From Halomonas rhizosphaerae (lineage in GTDB: Bacteria; Pseudomonadota; Gammaproteobacteria; Pseudomonadales; Halomonadaceae), in assembly GCF_030010555.1 (NCBI RefSeq), contig NZ_JASCQP010000028.1, forward strand, positions 124,001 through 188,000: a stretch of 64,000 bases of DNA. Reading direction: 5' to 3'. The translations under genes and the position numbers were made by a program. The notes below the pieces were generated by a model. The model worked only from the letters and a program-made list of their open reading frames with translations, was not told the DNA's origin and made no database searches. Shown here piece after piece: positions 8,471 through 15,247 of the stretch (position 1 is its first letter; every line of letters starts with the position of its first letter).

Positions 8471-9139
8471 ATGGCTTACCAAGACACGCAGATGACACGG
8501 CAGCAGACCCAGGCTGTCGGTACCAGCAAGGTCCTGCGCAATACCTATGGCCTGCTGGCGATGACCCTGCTGTTCTCCGCCGCGACGGCCGGTGCCGCCA
8601 TGGCCATGGGCATCGAGCGGATGAACATCCTGGTGTTCTTCATCGGTGCCTACGGCCTGATGTTCCTGGTGCACAAGACCGCCAACTCGGCGATCGGCCT
8701 GCTGTCCACCTTCGCCTTCACCGGCTTCATGGGCTTCACCCTGGGGCCGATCCTCAGCGCCTACCTCACCCTGCCCAATGGTGCCCAGCTGATCATGACC
8801 GCGCTGGGCATGACCGGGGTGACCTTCGTCGGCCTCTCGGCCGTGGCGCTGATCACGCGCAAGGACTTCAGCTTCCTGGCGAACTTCCTGATGGCCGGTG
8901 CCATCGTGCTGATCATCGCCATGGTAGCGGGCATCTTCCTGCAGATCCCCGCGCTGTCGCTGATGGTCTCGGCCGGTTTCGTGCTGTTCGCCTCGGCCGC
9001 CATCCTCTACCAGACCAGCGAGATCGTTCATCGGGGCGGCGAGACCAACTACATCCTCGCCACCATTACCCTCTACGTCTCGATCTACAACCTGTTCGTC
9101 AGCCTGCTCTCCATCCTGGGGATCATGAGTCAGGACTGA
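8471..9139 (+). CDS. yccA: Bax inhibitor-1/YccA family inner-membrane protein
   Basis: A 222-residue protein with seven hydrophobic segments after a polar 25-residue N-terminus, matching the BI-1/YccA family. In E. coli YccA is a substrate and modulator of the FtsH membrane protease. An in-membrane acidic motif (YQTSEIVHRGGETNYILATITLYVSIYN) is the family signature near the C-terminus. A ribosome-binding site GGGAG lies 9-10 bases upstream. The tus genes follow; in E. coli yccA is also next to tusE (yccK), so the linkage is conserved. Confidence 0.9.
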   Translation: MAYQDTQMTRQQTQAVGTSKVLRNTYGLLAMTLLFSAATAGAAMAMGIERMNILVFFIGAYGLMFLVHKTANSAIGLLSTFAFTGFMGFTLGPILSAYLTLPNGAQLIMTALGMTGVTFVGLSAVALITRKDFSFLANFLMAGAIVLIIAMVAGIFLQIPALSLMVSAGFVLFASAAILYQTSEIVHRGGETNYILATITLYVSIYNLFVSLLSILGIMSQD

Positions 9140-9163
9140 CGGCCACCGCCGCATCACGGATTC

Positions 9164-9189
9164 CTGGCCCCGCCTTCCGGCGGGGCCAG
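9164..9189 (+). terminator. Hairpin between yccA and tusD
   Basis: An 11-bp perfect stem (CTGGCCCCGCC, 9164-9174, with 9179-9189), loop TTCC, then GCTGTTT. It can terminate yccA transcripts or attenuate read-through into tusDCBE, whose ribosome-binding site follows within 20 bases. Confidence 0.55.
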
Positions 9190-9208
9190 GCTGTTTCAGG
9201 AGGACCCC

Positions 9209-9601
9209 ATGCGCTATGCCATCCTGCTGATGGGTACCCCTTACAGTGACCAGGCGAGCCACTCCGCCCTGCGCTTCGCCCGTGCCCTGGTGTCACGAGG
9301 GCACCGGCTCGAGGCAGTGTTCTTCTACCATGATGGGGTGCACAATGCCGCCCGGCTGGCCGCGCCCCCTCAGGATGAACCGCACCTGGTGGATGCCTGG
9401 GCGGCGCTGGCTAACGAGCATCAGGTAGCGTTGCAGGTCTGCATCGCCGCCGCGTTGCGCCGTGGCCTGCTGGACGAACGGGAAGCGGCCCGGCATGGCA
9501 AGGACGGCATCAGCGTGGAGGCCCCCTTCGAGCTGACCGGGCTGGGCCAACTGATCGATCTCGGCACCCGCTGCGACCGCCTGGTCACCTTCGGCCCTTG
9601 A
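9209..9601 (+). CDS. tusD: Sulfurtransferase complex subunit TusD
   Basis: A 130-residue DsrE-family protein of the TusBCD complex, which passes sulfur from TusA to TusE for 2-thiouridine synthesis by MnmA at tRNA wobble positions. The family start MRYAILLMGTPYSDQASHSALRFARAL and the active-site cysteine Cys78 in LQVCIAAALRRG are present. AGGAGG lies upstream. It is the first gene of tusDCBE; TusC's likely start lies 20 bases after this stop. Confidence 0.92.
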   Translation: MRYAILLMGTPYSDQASHSALRFARALVSRGHRLEAVFFYHDGVHNAARLAAPPQDEPHLVDAWAALANEHQVALQVCIAAALRRGLLDEREAARHGKDGISVEAPFELTGLGQLIDLGTRCDRLVTFGP

Positions 9602-9621
9602 GCGCGTTCGACGGAGTCGCA

Positions 9622-9996
9622 ATGCAAGAACATCATGACGACTGTGATCTGCTGCTCATCCTGCGACACGGTCCCCACGGCAGCAGTTGGCTGAGGGAGG
9701 GCCTTGATGCCGCCCTGGTCGCCGCCGCCTTCGGGCGCCGCGTCTCCCTGCTGTTCATGGGGGAGGGAGTGACGGCCCTGATGCAGGGTCAGCAGGTGGG
9801 CCCCCTGGGGCAGAAGGGCACGGCCGCGACGCTGGAGATGCTGGAGATGTATGATATCGATACCCTGCTGGTGGATGAGCAGGGGCTGTCCTGTCTCGGC
9901 CTCTCGAGCGACGAGTTGATGCTCGAGGTAGAGTGCTTGTCGCCCTCGGCACTGGCGCGTGTCCTCTCCGGGCATCGCCTGGTGCTGACCTTCTAG
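9622..9996 (+). CDS. tusC: Sulfurtransferase complex subunit TusC
   Basis: A 124-residue DsrF-like subunit of TusBCD. It has the characteristic FGRRVSLLFMGEGVTALM strand-helix segment and a C-terminal SGHRLVLTF. The start is placed at ATG 9622 with GGAG six bases upstream; a TTG at 9598 overlapping the tusD stop would add eight residues and has no better signal. Its role is structural partner to TusD and TusB in the sulfur relay. Confidence 0.88.
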   Translation: MQEHHDDCDLLLILRHGPHGSSWLREGLDAALVAAAFGRRVSLLFMGEGVTALMQGQQVGPLGQKGTAATLEMLEMYDIDTLLVDEQGLSCLGLSSDELMLEVECLSPSALARVLSGHRLVLTF

Positions 9997-10017
9997 CCAG
10001 ACGCAAGGAGTGCGCCA

Positions 10018-10308
10018 ATGCTGTTGCATGTCGTGAACCGCTCCCCGGCGACCAGCCGGGTCTATCAGCAGGCCCTGGCCGGCATGGCGCCGGAGGATCG
10101 TCTGCTGTTGATCGAGGATGGCGTCCAGGGGGCGCTCCCCCAACTGGTGCGTTATTACGCTGGGCTGGAGGGGCGTCTGTTTGCCCTGAAGGAGGATCTG
10201 GAGTCCCGGGGGTTGCTCGGGCACTGCGACGCCAGCGTGCAGGTGGTCGACGTGGACGGCTTCGTGACCCTGACCGAGGAAGCCGAACGGACGGTGAGCT
10301 GGTACTGA
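10018..10308 (+). CDS. tusB: Sulfurtransferase complex subunit TusB
   Basis: A 96-residue DsrH-like protein, smallest of the three TusBCD subunits. It starts MLLHVVNRSPATSRVYQQAL and ends in the family WY motif (TVSWY). AAGGAG precedes the ATG. The stop TGA overlaps the ATG of tusE by one base (TGATG), implying translational coupling. Confidence 0.9.
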   Translation: MLLHVVNRSPATSRVYQQALAGMAPEDRLLLIEDGVQGALPQLVRYYAGLEGRLFALKEDLESRGLLGHCDASVQVVDVDGFVTLTEEAERTVSWY

Positions 10309-10661
10309 TGGCAACCACAGAAATATACCGTTATCTAACCATTGAAAAAAAAACATACGCTCTCGATCCGGAAGGTTATCTCGTCGACATGGGAGACTGG
10401 TCTCCGGAGGTCGCCGAGGCCCTGGCCCATGAGGAGGGCATCGTGCTGACGGCAGAGCACTGGGAGATCCTCCAGGTGCTGCGCGACTTCTATGTCCGCT
10501 ACGAGATGGCGCCCGCCATGCGTCCTCTGGTCAAGGCGGTGGGGCAGGCGCTGGGACCGGCGAAGGGACGTTCCATCCACCTGATGCGCCTCTTCCCGGG
10601 CAGTCCGGCCAAGGTGGCCGCCCGTCTCGCCGGGTTGCCCAAGCCCACCCATTGCCTGTGA
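10308..10661 (+). CDS. tusE: Sulfur carrier TusE (DsrC family)
   Basis: A 117-residue DsrC-family protein that accepts sulfur from TusBCD and works with MnmA. The family core (EGYLVDMGDWSPEVAEALA, LTAEHWEILQVLRDFY, SIHLMRLFPGSPAKVAARLAGLPKP) is present. The sulfur-carrying cysteine is the penultimate residue, Cys116, as in E. coli TusE. The second conserved DsrC cysteine is absent, as expected for TusE rather than dissimilatory DsrC. The first ~45 bases are strikingly AT-rich for this genome and contain nine consecutive A residues (10345-10353). Start overlaps the tusB stop. Confidence 0.93.
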   Translation: MATTEIYRYLTIEKKTYALDPEGYLVDMGDWSPEVAEALAHEEGIVLTAEHWEILQVLRDFYVRYEMAPAMRPLVKAVGQALGPAKGRSIHLMRLFPGSPAKVAARLAGLPKPTHCL

Positions 10662-10671
10662 GCCGCCGACC

Positions 10672-11259
10672 GTGAACTTCCTTGCACATGGCTGGCTCGC
10701 CCGGGGCGGCACCGATGACTTCCTCTATGGCAACCTGATCGCCGACGGGGTCAAGGGCGCGGACCTCTCGACCTGGAGCGCCGAGCAGGCCGCCGGCATT
10801 CGCCACCATCGACGGGTGGATGCCTTCGTCGATGGCCATCCGGTGGTCTCGGCCGTGCTTGAGCGATCGCCCCGCAGGCAGCGCCGCTATGCCGGCATCG
10901 CCCTGGATCTGGTCTGGGACCACTTCGCGGCACGGTCGCTCAAGAGCGACGAGCGGCGCTGGCTGGTCCATCGCTGCTATCGGGTGCTGGCGACGCGGCC
11001 CGCCCCGGCGCGGCTGGCGGCGATGATGCCGGTCCTGGTGGAGCAGGACTGGCTCAACCGTTATGCCGATTTCGCCTTCACATGCCGTGCCATCGAGGGG
11101 ATCGGTCGGCGCCTTTCGGGGCCCAACCGGCTGGCCGAACTGGTGCCCTGGCTGGAGGAAGACTACGAACGACTCGCCCGGGACTTCGCGACGCTCTGGC
11201 CCGCGGTCAACGATGCCTTGGAGGTTGCCCCGCACGATGGGCCTGTCAGTCGACCCTGA
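10672..11259 (+). CDS. acpH: ACP phosphodiesterase family protein (AcpH/DUF479)
   Basis: A 195-residue protein matching AcpH, which removes phosphopantetheine from acyl carrier protein. The start MNFLAHGWLARG and the motif IRHHRRVDAFVDGHPVV, with HD-like metal-binding residues, are family hallmarks, as is IALDLVWDHFAARS. The start is GTG at 10672, eleven bases after the tusE stop, with a weak ribosome-binding site, so it is probably the last gene of the tus transcript. Its 3' end overlaps the convergent moeA by 14 bases. Confidence 0.82.
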   Translation: MNFLAHGWLARGGTDDFLYGNLIADGVKGADLSTWSAEQAAGIRHHRRVDAFVDGHPVVSAVLERSPRRQRRYAGIALDLVWDHFAARSLKSDERRWLVHRCYRVLATRPAPARLAAMMPVLVEQDWLNRYADFAFTCRAIEGIGRRLSGPNRLAELVPWLEEDYERLARDFATLWPAVNDALEVAPHDGPVSRP

Positions 11260-12454
11260 GCCACAGGCAGTCGACCGGATCACCTGGCTCGACCCGGCTC
11301 TCGGCCGGAATCACCGCCAGCGCATCGGCGCTGATGCAGGAGGACAGCACACCGGAGTTCTGGTCCCGGAAGGCCCGGGCCACGATTCCGTCTCTCCCGA
11401 ACTCGAGTCCTACGCGCATGTAATGGCGTCGCGGGCCGGTTCGCGTGGAGAACTCCGCCCGTGCCGGGAGGCAGGGCAGGTGCGCAAGTGCCGGGCACCC
11501 CTGCAGGGCACCCAGCAGGGGACGCAGGAACAGCCAGGCCCCGACGAAGCAGGAGACGGGATTGCCGGGCAGACCGACGAAGCGAACCTCTCGACCTTCC
11601 CGCCCCGGCAGGCGGCCCAGGGCAAGGGGCTTGCCGGGGCGGATCGCCAGTCGCCACAGGTCCAGCTGGCCCAGTGAGGCCAGGGCAGCCTTGACGTGAT
11701 CCTCCTCGCCGACACTGACGCCCCCGGTACTGATCACCAGGTCGGCCTCCAGGGCGGCGGCGCGCAACGTCTCGCCGGTTCCCACGGGATCATCGGGAAT
11801 CGAGGCGACCCGCGTCAGTTCCGCGCCGAAGCGTTCGAGAAGCCGCCTGAGCATCGCCCGGTTGGAGTTGTAGATCTGTCCCGCGGCAAGGGGTTGTCCC
11901 GGGTCGACGATCTCGTCGCCGGTGGAGAGCAGGGCCACCCTGGGTCGGCGGCGCACCACCACCTCGGTGATGCCCTGGCCGGCCAGGTGGCCCAGCGCCG
12001 CGGCCTCCAGCCGCTCGCCGGCAGGCAGCAGGAGATCGCCTGACGCGACATCACGCCCGCGGCGGCGAACATTGTCGCCGGCCGGGATATCGGGGGGTAT
12101 CGCGGCCAGATCGGCCTCCACCTCGACGCGTTCCTGCATCACCACGCAGTCGGCTCCCGGAGGGATCTCGCCCCCGGTGAAGATGCGTGCGCAGGTGCCG
12201 GGCGCCAGGGGCGTGGCCGGCGAGCCCGCCGCGATACGCTGGGAGACGGCCAGTCGCTTGCCGGCATCCCGGTGGTGGAGGGCATAGCCGTCCATCGCGC
12301 TGTTGTCGAAGGCCGGCACGTCCAGCCGGGCCTCGATGGCCTCGGCAAGAACGCGGCCCGCCGCCTCGTCACAGGGAAGGGGTTCCGGCGGTGTCGTGGC
12401 CACGTCACGAAGCAGTGCCGCCAGTGCCGCCTCGACCGATTGCAGCTCAGCCAT
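11246..12454 (-). CDS. moeA: Molybdopterin molybdotransferase MoeA
   Basis: About 402 residues. MoeA inserts molybdate into adenylated molybdopterin. Visible: FDNSAMDGYALH (near residue 50), IFTGGEIPPGADCVVMQE, ALLSTGDEIVDPGQPL, STGGVSVGEEDHVKAAL in the MoaB/MogA-like domain, and the C-terminal beta domain (FVGLPGNPVSCF onward). The start is set at 12454 because MAELQSVEAALA is the family N-terminus; the open frame runs 46 codons further upstream into repeat DNA. The start codon itself lies in the first unit of the 85-bp repeat. It sits downstream of moaB and next to the formate dehydrogenase operon, a Mo enzyme. Confidence 0.92.
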   Translation of the reverse strand: MAELQSVEAALAALLRDVATTPPEPLPCDEAAGRVLAEAIEARLDVPAFDNSAMDGYALHHRDAGKRLAVSQRIAAGSPATPLAPGTCARIFTGGEIPPGADCVVMQERVEVEADLAAIPPDIPAGDNVRRRGRDVASGDLLLPAGERLEAAALGHLAGQGITEVVVRRRPRVALLSTGDEIVDPGQPLAAGQIYNSNRAMLRRLLERFGAELTRVASIPDDPVGTGETLRAAALEADLVISTGGVSVGEEDHVKAALASLGQLDLWRLAIRPGKPLALGRLPGREGREVRFVGLPGNPVSCFVGAWLFLRPLLGALQGCPALAHLPCLPARAEFSTRTGPRRHYMRVGLEFGRDGIVARAFRDQNSGVLSSCISADALAVIPAESRVEPGDPVDCLWLRVD

Positions 12455-12665
12455 GCTGACCTCGCTCGGGGATCTCGGGATTGGCCTGAACGTGTAGGGA
12501 GTGGCATGGCGTGTGTCGGCTGCGAATGGTCTCAAACATGTTGGCCTCGCTCGGGGATGACGAGATTCGCCTGAACGTGTAGAGAGTGACATGGCTTGTG
12601 ACGTTTGGTGATCCTTTCAGACATGCTGGCCTCGTTCGGGGATGACGAGATTCGCGAAGTTACAC
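12452..12665 (-). repeat. 85-bp tandem repeat derived from the 3' end of moaB
   Basis: Two full 85-base units (12452-12536 and 12537-12621) and a third partial unit (12622 to about 12665) begin CATG(C/T)TG(A/G)CCTCG and share GGGGAT..CG.GATT. Read on the minus strand, each unit encodes a version of the same tail: PCNFANLVIPERGQHV-stop at the true moaB end, CHSLHVQANLVIPERGQHV-stop in the middle unit, and CHSLHVQANPEIPERGQHG-stop in the unit nearest moeA. The repeat therefore looks like successive duplication of the moaB 3' end. The moeA start codon falls in the last unit. Confidence 0.8.
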
Positions 12666-13138
12666 GGCTTGTGTCGGCTGTCGAGCTGCTCGGCCAGGAT
12701 GCCGTCCCAGGCGGTGCGGCATGCACCGGTGGAACCCGGCAGGCAGAACACCACGGTGGCGTTGGCCAGTCCGCCGAGACAGCGGCTCTGTACGGTGGAA
12801 CTGCCGATCTCCTGCCAGGAAAGGTGTCGGAACAGCTCCCCGAATCCTTCGATCTGCTTGTCGAGCAGTACCGAGACCGCCTCGGGCGTGGAGTCCCGGC
12901 CCGTGAAGCCGGTGCCGCCGGTGGTCAGGATCACCTGAGTCTCAGGATCGGCGATCCAGCCGGCCACCACGGCACGGATGCGGTAGACATCGTCGGGCAC
13001 GATGCGTTTCTCGTGCAGGACGTGGCCGGCAGCGGTGAGGCGCTCGACCAGGGCCTGGCCACTGCGGTCGGTCTCCTCGTTGCGGGTATCGGAGATGGTC
13101 AGTACCGCGATGGAGAGGGGAATCATCGGCTCGCTCAT
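12617..13138 (-). CDS. moaB: MoaB, molybdenum cofactor biosynthesis protein B
   Basis: A 173-residue MoaB/MogA-fold protein. Motifs: VLTISDTRNEETDRSGQ near the start, VILTTGGTGFTGRDSTPEAV in the middle (molybdopterin-binding GGTG), and VFCLPGSTGACRTAWDGI. In most bacteria MoaB-type proteins adenylate molybdopterin; the E. coli protein has no proven need. The C-terminus PCNF is typical but continues into LVIPERGQHV, encoded by the repeat unit. The ATG overlaps the stop of the DUF1244 gene (ATGA). The long open frame continuing upstream to 13900 is a shadow. Confidence 0.9.
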   Translation of the reverse strand: MSEPMIPLSIAVLTISDTRNEETDRSGQALVERLTAAGHVLHEKRIVPDDVYRIRAVVAGWIADPETQVILTTGGTGFTGRDSTPEAVSVLLDKQIEGFGELFRHLSWQEIGSSTVQSRCLGGLANATVVFCLPGSTGACRTAWDGILAEQLDSRHKPCNFANLVIPERGQHV

Positions 13139-13458
13139 CCTTGCTGCTGCTCTTGCTTGGCGGCCTGGCGCGCCTCGAAGGCGGCCATCTGCTCGGGGGT
13201 GGCGTCCTGCTGGTACCTGGCCTTCCACTCCGCATAGGGCATGCCGTAGACGTAGTCCCGGGCGCTGTCGTAGTCGAGCTCGGTGCCGCGCTCGTCGGCG
13301 GCGGCCACCAGCCACTTGGAGAGACAGTTGCGGCAGAAGTCGGCAAGGATCATGAGGTCGATGTTCTGCACCTCCTTGTGCTCGTCCAGGTGGCGGAGCA
13401 GGCGGCGAAAGGCGGCCGCCTCGAGTTCGGTGCGGGTGGCGTCGTCGAGATGCTGCAT
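13135..13458 (-). CDS. DUF1244 family protein
   Basis: A 107-residue soluble protein of DUF1244. The central motif LADFCRNCLSKWL, with two cysteines three residues apart, and YGMPYAEWKARYQ are the family signature. The last ~25 residues are glutamine/alanine-rich. Function is not known. GGAG lies upstream. Its stop overlaps the moaB start by four bases, so it is likely the first gene of a DUF1244-moaB-moeA transcript running from 13458. Confidence 0.8.
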   Translation of the reverse strand: MQHLDDATRTELEAAAFRRLLRHLDEHKEVQNIDLMILADFCRNCLSKWLVAAADERGTELDYDSARDYVYGMPYAEWKARYQQDATPEQMAAFEARQAAKQEQQQG

Positions 13459-13502
13459 GGCGGGCTCCTCCGGGGGCGTGTCGTCTGTCGCACCAGCTTA
13501 AC

Positions 13503-13528
13503 AAAAGACACCGCCCGTAGGCGGTGTC
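13503..13528 (-). terminator. Rho-independent terminator of the formate dehydrogenase operon
   Basis: On the minus strand, after fdhC, the perfect 9-bp stem GACACCGCC/GGCGGTGTC with loop TACG is followed by TTTTG. It separates the formate dehydrogenase operon from the DUF1244-moaB-moeA genes. Confidence 0.85.
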
Positions 13529-13551
13529 AATGGACGGGTCCCTGCCAACGC

Positions 13552-14610
13552 TCAGCCGGAGCGAGGTGCCGGCTCGTCGCCCTGCGGGTGTGCCCGGCCG
13601 GCCGTCAGCTGCTCCTCGGGAATGGCCTGGTCCTTGACCTCCTCGTACCAGAGGTTGTGATGCTCCTTGGCCCAGGTCTCGTCCACGTAGCCGGTGGCCA
13701 TGCCCTCGAAGGAGCCCTCGGTGCCGAGCGTGCCGATGTAGATGTGGCCCAAGGCTACCGCCGTCAGGCCGAAGGCGCCCACGGCATGGATGATGTTGGC
13801 CCACTGCATGGTGTCGCGGGCCTGCCCGTAGTTGGGAAAGTCCAGCACGAGGCCGCTGACGATGACCGCGATGCCGGCGGTGGCGAGCAGCCAATACCAC
13901 ACCTTCTCGCCGGCGTTGGCGAAGCCCGCATCAGGATGCTCCTTGCCGACCAGGCCGCCTCCTTTGGCGAACCAGTCCAGGTCATGCTTGCGGGGAATGT
14001 TGTGGGCCAGCAGGCGCAGCAGCAGGATCACCAGCAGGATGCCGAACAGGGGGCCCAGGTAGTTGTGGATCAGCTTGGTCCCGGACATCATCGCCGCCCA
14101 GAAGCCATCGCCGAAGATCGGTCGGAAGACGGCCTTGCCATAGGCCAGGTTGAGCCCGGTGAGGGCGAGCAGGATGAACAGGCTCGCCACCGTCCAGTGC
14201 AGGGACCTGACCACCAGCGACCAGCGCAAGAGCTTGCGCCCCGTTCGCGGCTCGTCGAGCTTCTTGCGGCCGACCACCAGGTAGAAGAGGGCGATCACCA
14301 CGATCATGCCCACCACCGCGATCACTCCGAAGGGAGAGACCCAGCGCTCACGGAGCTGACGCCAGGTCTCGCCGCTGGCGTTGATCAGGTTGTAGTCGGA
14401 ATCGAAGCGACTGTCCCGATAGTTGGGTCCGGTCTCGCCGCTCTTGATCTGCCGCCAGGCATCGGCGTCCAGGGCCGGGACCGCCGTGGCTGCCTCCCGA
14501 TCGGGGTCGGCCTGGGCCAGGGCGACCTGCGCAAGCCCCAGGCTGGCCACGAGGGCCAGCACCAGCAGGGGCAGTCGCCACAGCGCCTGCCAGGGAGTGG
14601 ATTTACTCAT
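13552..14610 (-). CDS. fdhC: Formate dehydrogenase gamma subunit, cytochrome b556
   Basis: A 352-residue membrane subunit carrying electrons from the Fe-S subunit to quinone. A cleavable signal (LLVLALVASLGLAQVALA) is followed by a ~75-residue periplasmic segment, then four membrane helices starting at FGVIAVVGMIVVIALFYLVVG. Likely haem-ligand histidines are visible in VRSLHWTVASLF, TKLIHNYLGPLF, ANIIHAVGAFG and VALGHIYIG. AAGGAGGT precedes the ATG. The N-terminal extension is as in the Shewanella/Pseudomonas-type FdhC/FdoI rather than E. coli FdnI. It is last in the operon, 12 bases after fdhB. Confidence 0.88.
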   Translation of the reverse strand: MSKSTPWQALWRLPLLVLALVASLGLAQVALAQADPDREAATAVPALDADAWRQIKSGETGPNYRDSRFDSDYNLINASGETWRQLRERWVSPFGVIAVVGMIVVIALFYLVVGRKKLDEPRTGRKLLRWSLVVRSLHWTVASLFILLALTGLNLAYGKAVFRPIFGDGFWAAMMSGTKLIHNYLGPLFGILLVILLLRLLAHNIPRKHDLDWFAKGGGLVGKEHPDAGFANAGEKVWYWLLATAGIAVIVSGLVLDFPNYGQARDTMQWANIIHAVGAFGLTAVALGHIYIGTLGTEGSFEGMATGYVDETWAKEHHNLWYEEVKDQAIPEEQLTAGRAHPQGDEPAPRSG

Positions 14611-14622
14611 GACATGACCTCC

Positions 14623-15237
14623 TTACCCCTGCTGGGTGGCATCGTAGGCCAGGGAATCGGCGTCGGCCCTGGGGTTGCCCGACCAGCCGCCATCCTTGTG
14701 TCCCCGCTGGACGACCCGCTGGCGGAAGATATCGGCGACCTCCTGGGCATCGCCGGCCAGCAGTGCCTTGGTCGAGCACATCTCGGCACACAGTGGGAGC
14801 TTGCCCTCGGCGATCCGGTTGGCCCCGTACTTCTGGTATTCCTCCTCCTTGGTCTCCGCCGGCCCGCCGGCGCAGAAGGTGCACTTGTCCATCTTGCCCC
14901 GTTCGCCGAAGGCATTCTGCTTCGGGAACTGCGGGGCGCCGAAGGGACAGGCGTAGAGGCAGTAGCCGCAGCCGATGCACAGGTCCTTGTCGTGCAGCAC
15001 GATGCCGTCATCGCGCTGAAACAGGGTCTCGGTGGGGCAGACGGCGATGCAGGGCGCATCGTCGCAGTGCATGCAGGCGACCGAGATGGAGACCTCGCTG
15101 GGCTCGCCATCGTTGAGGGTGACCACGCGACGGCGCTGGACTCCCCATTCCACCTCGTTGGCGTTCTTGCAGGCGGTGACGCAGCCGTTGCACTCGATGC
15201 AGCGCTCCGCGTCGCACATGAACTTCATAGTGGCCAT
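14623..15237 (-). CDS. fdhB: Formate dehydrogenase beta subunit, four-cluster ferredoxin
   Basis: A 204-residue electron-transfer subunit. Cysteine motifs for four [4Fe-4S] clusters are visible: CIECNGCVTAC, CMHCDDAPCIAVCP, CIGCGYCLYACP, and the CTFCAGG...CAEMC pair. It lacks the C-terminal transmembrane anchor found in E. coli FdnH/FdoH, so it probably docks through FdhA and FdhC. GAGGAGAACACC precedes the ATG, 10 bases after the fdhA stop. Confidence 0.9.
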   Translation of the reverse strand: MATMKFMCDAERCIECNGCVTACKNANEVEWGVQRRRVVTLNDGEPSEVSISVACMHCDDAPCIAVCPTETLFQRDDGIVLHDKDLCIGCGYCLYACPFGAPQFPKQNAFGERGKMDKCTFCAGGPAETKEEEYQKYGANRIAEGKLPLCAEMCSTKALLAGDAQEVADIFRQRVVQRGHKDGGWSGNPRADADSLAYDATQQG

Positions 15238-15247
15238 GGTGTTCTCC

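Noticed and set aside
13139-13900. Extension of the moaB reading frame to 13900
   Set aside because: The family N-terminus (MSEPMIPLSIAVLTISDTRNEE) begins at 13138; upstream codons are antisense/other-frame translation of DUF1244 and fdhC DNA.
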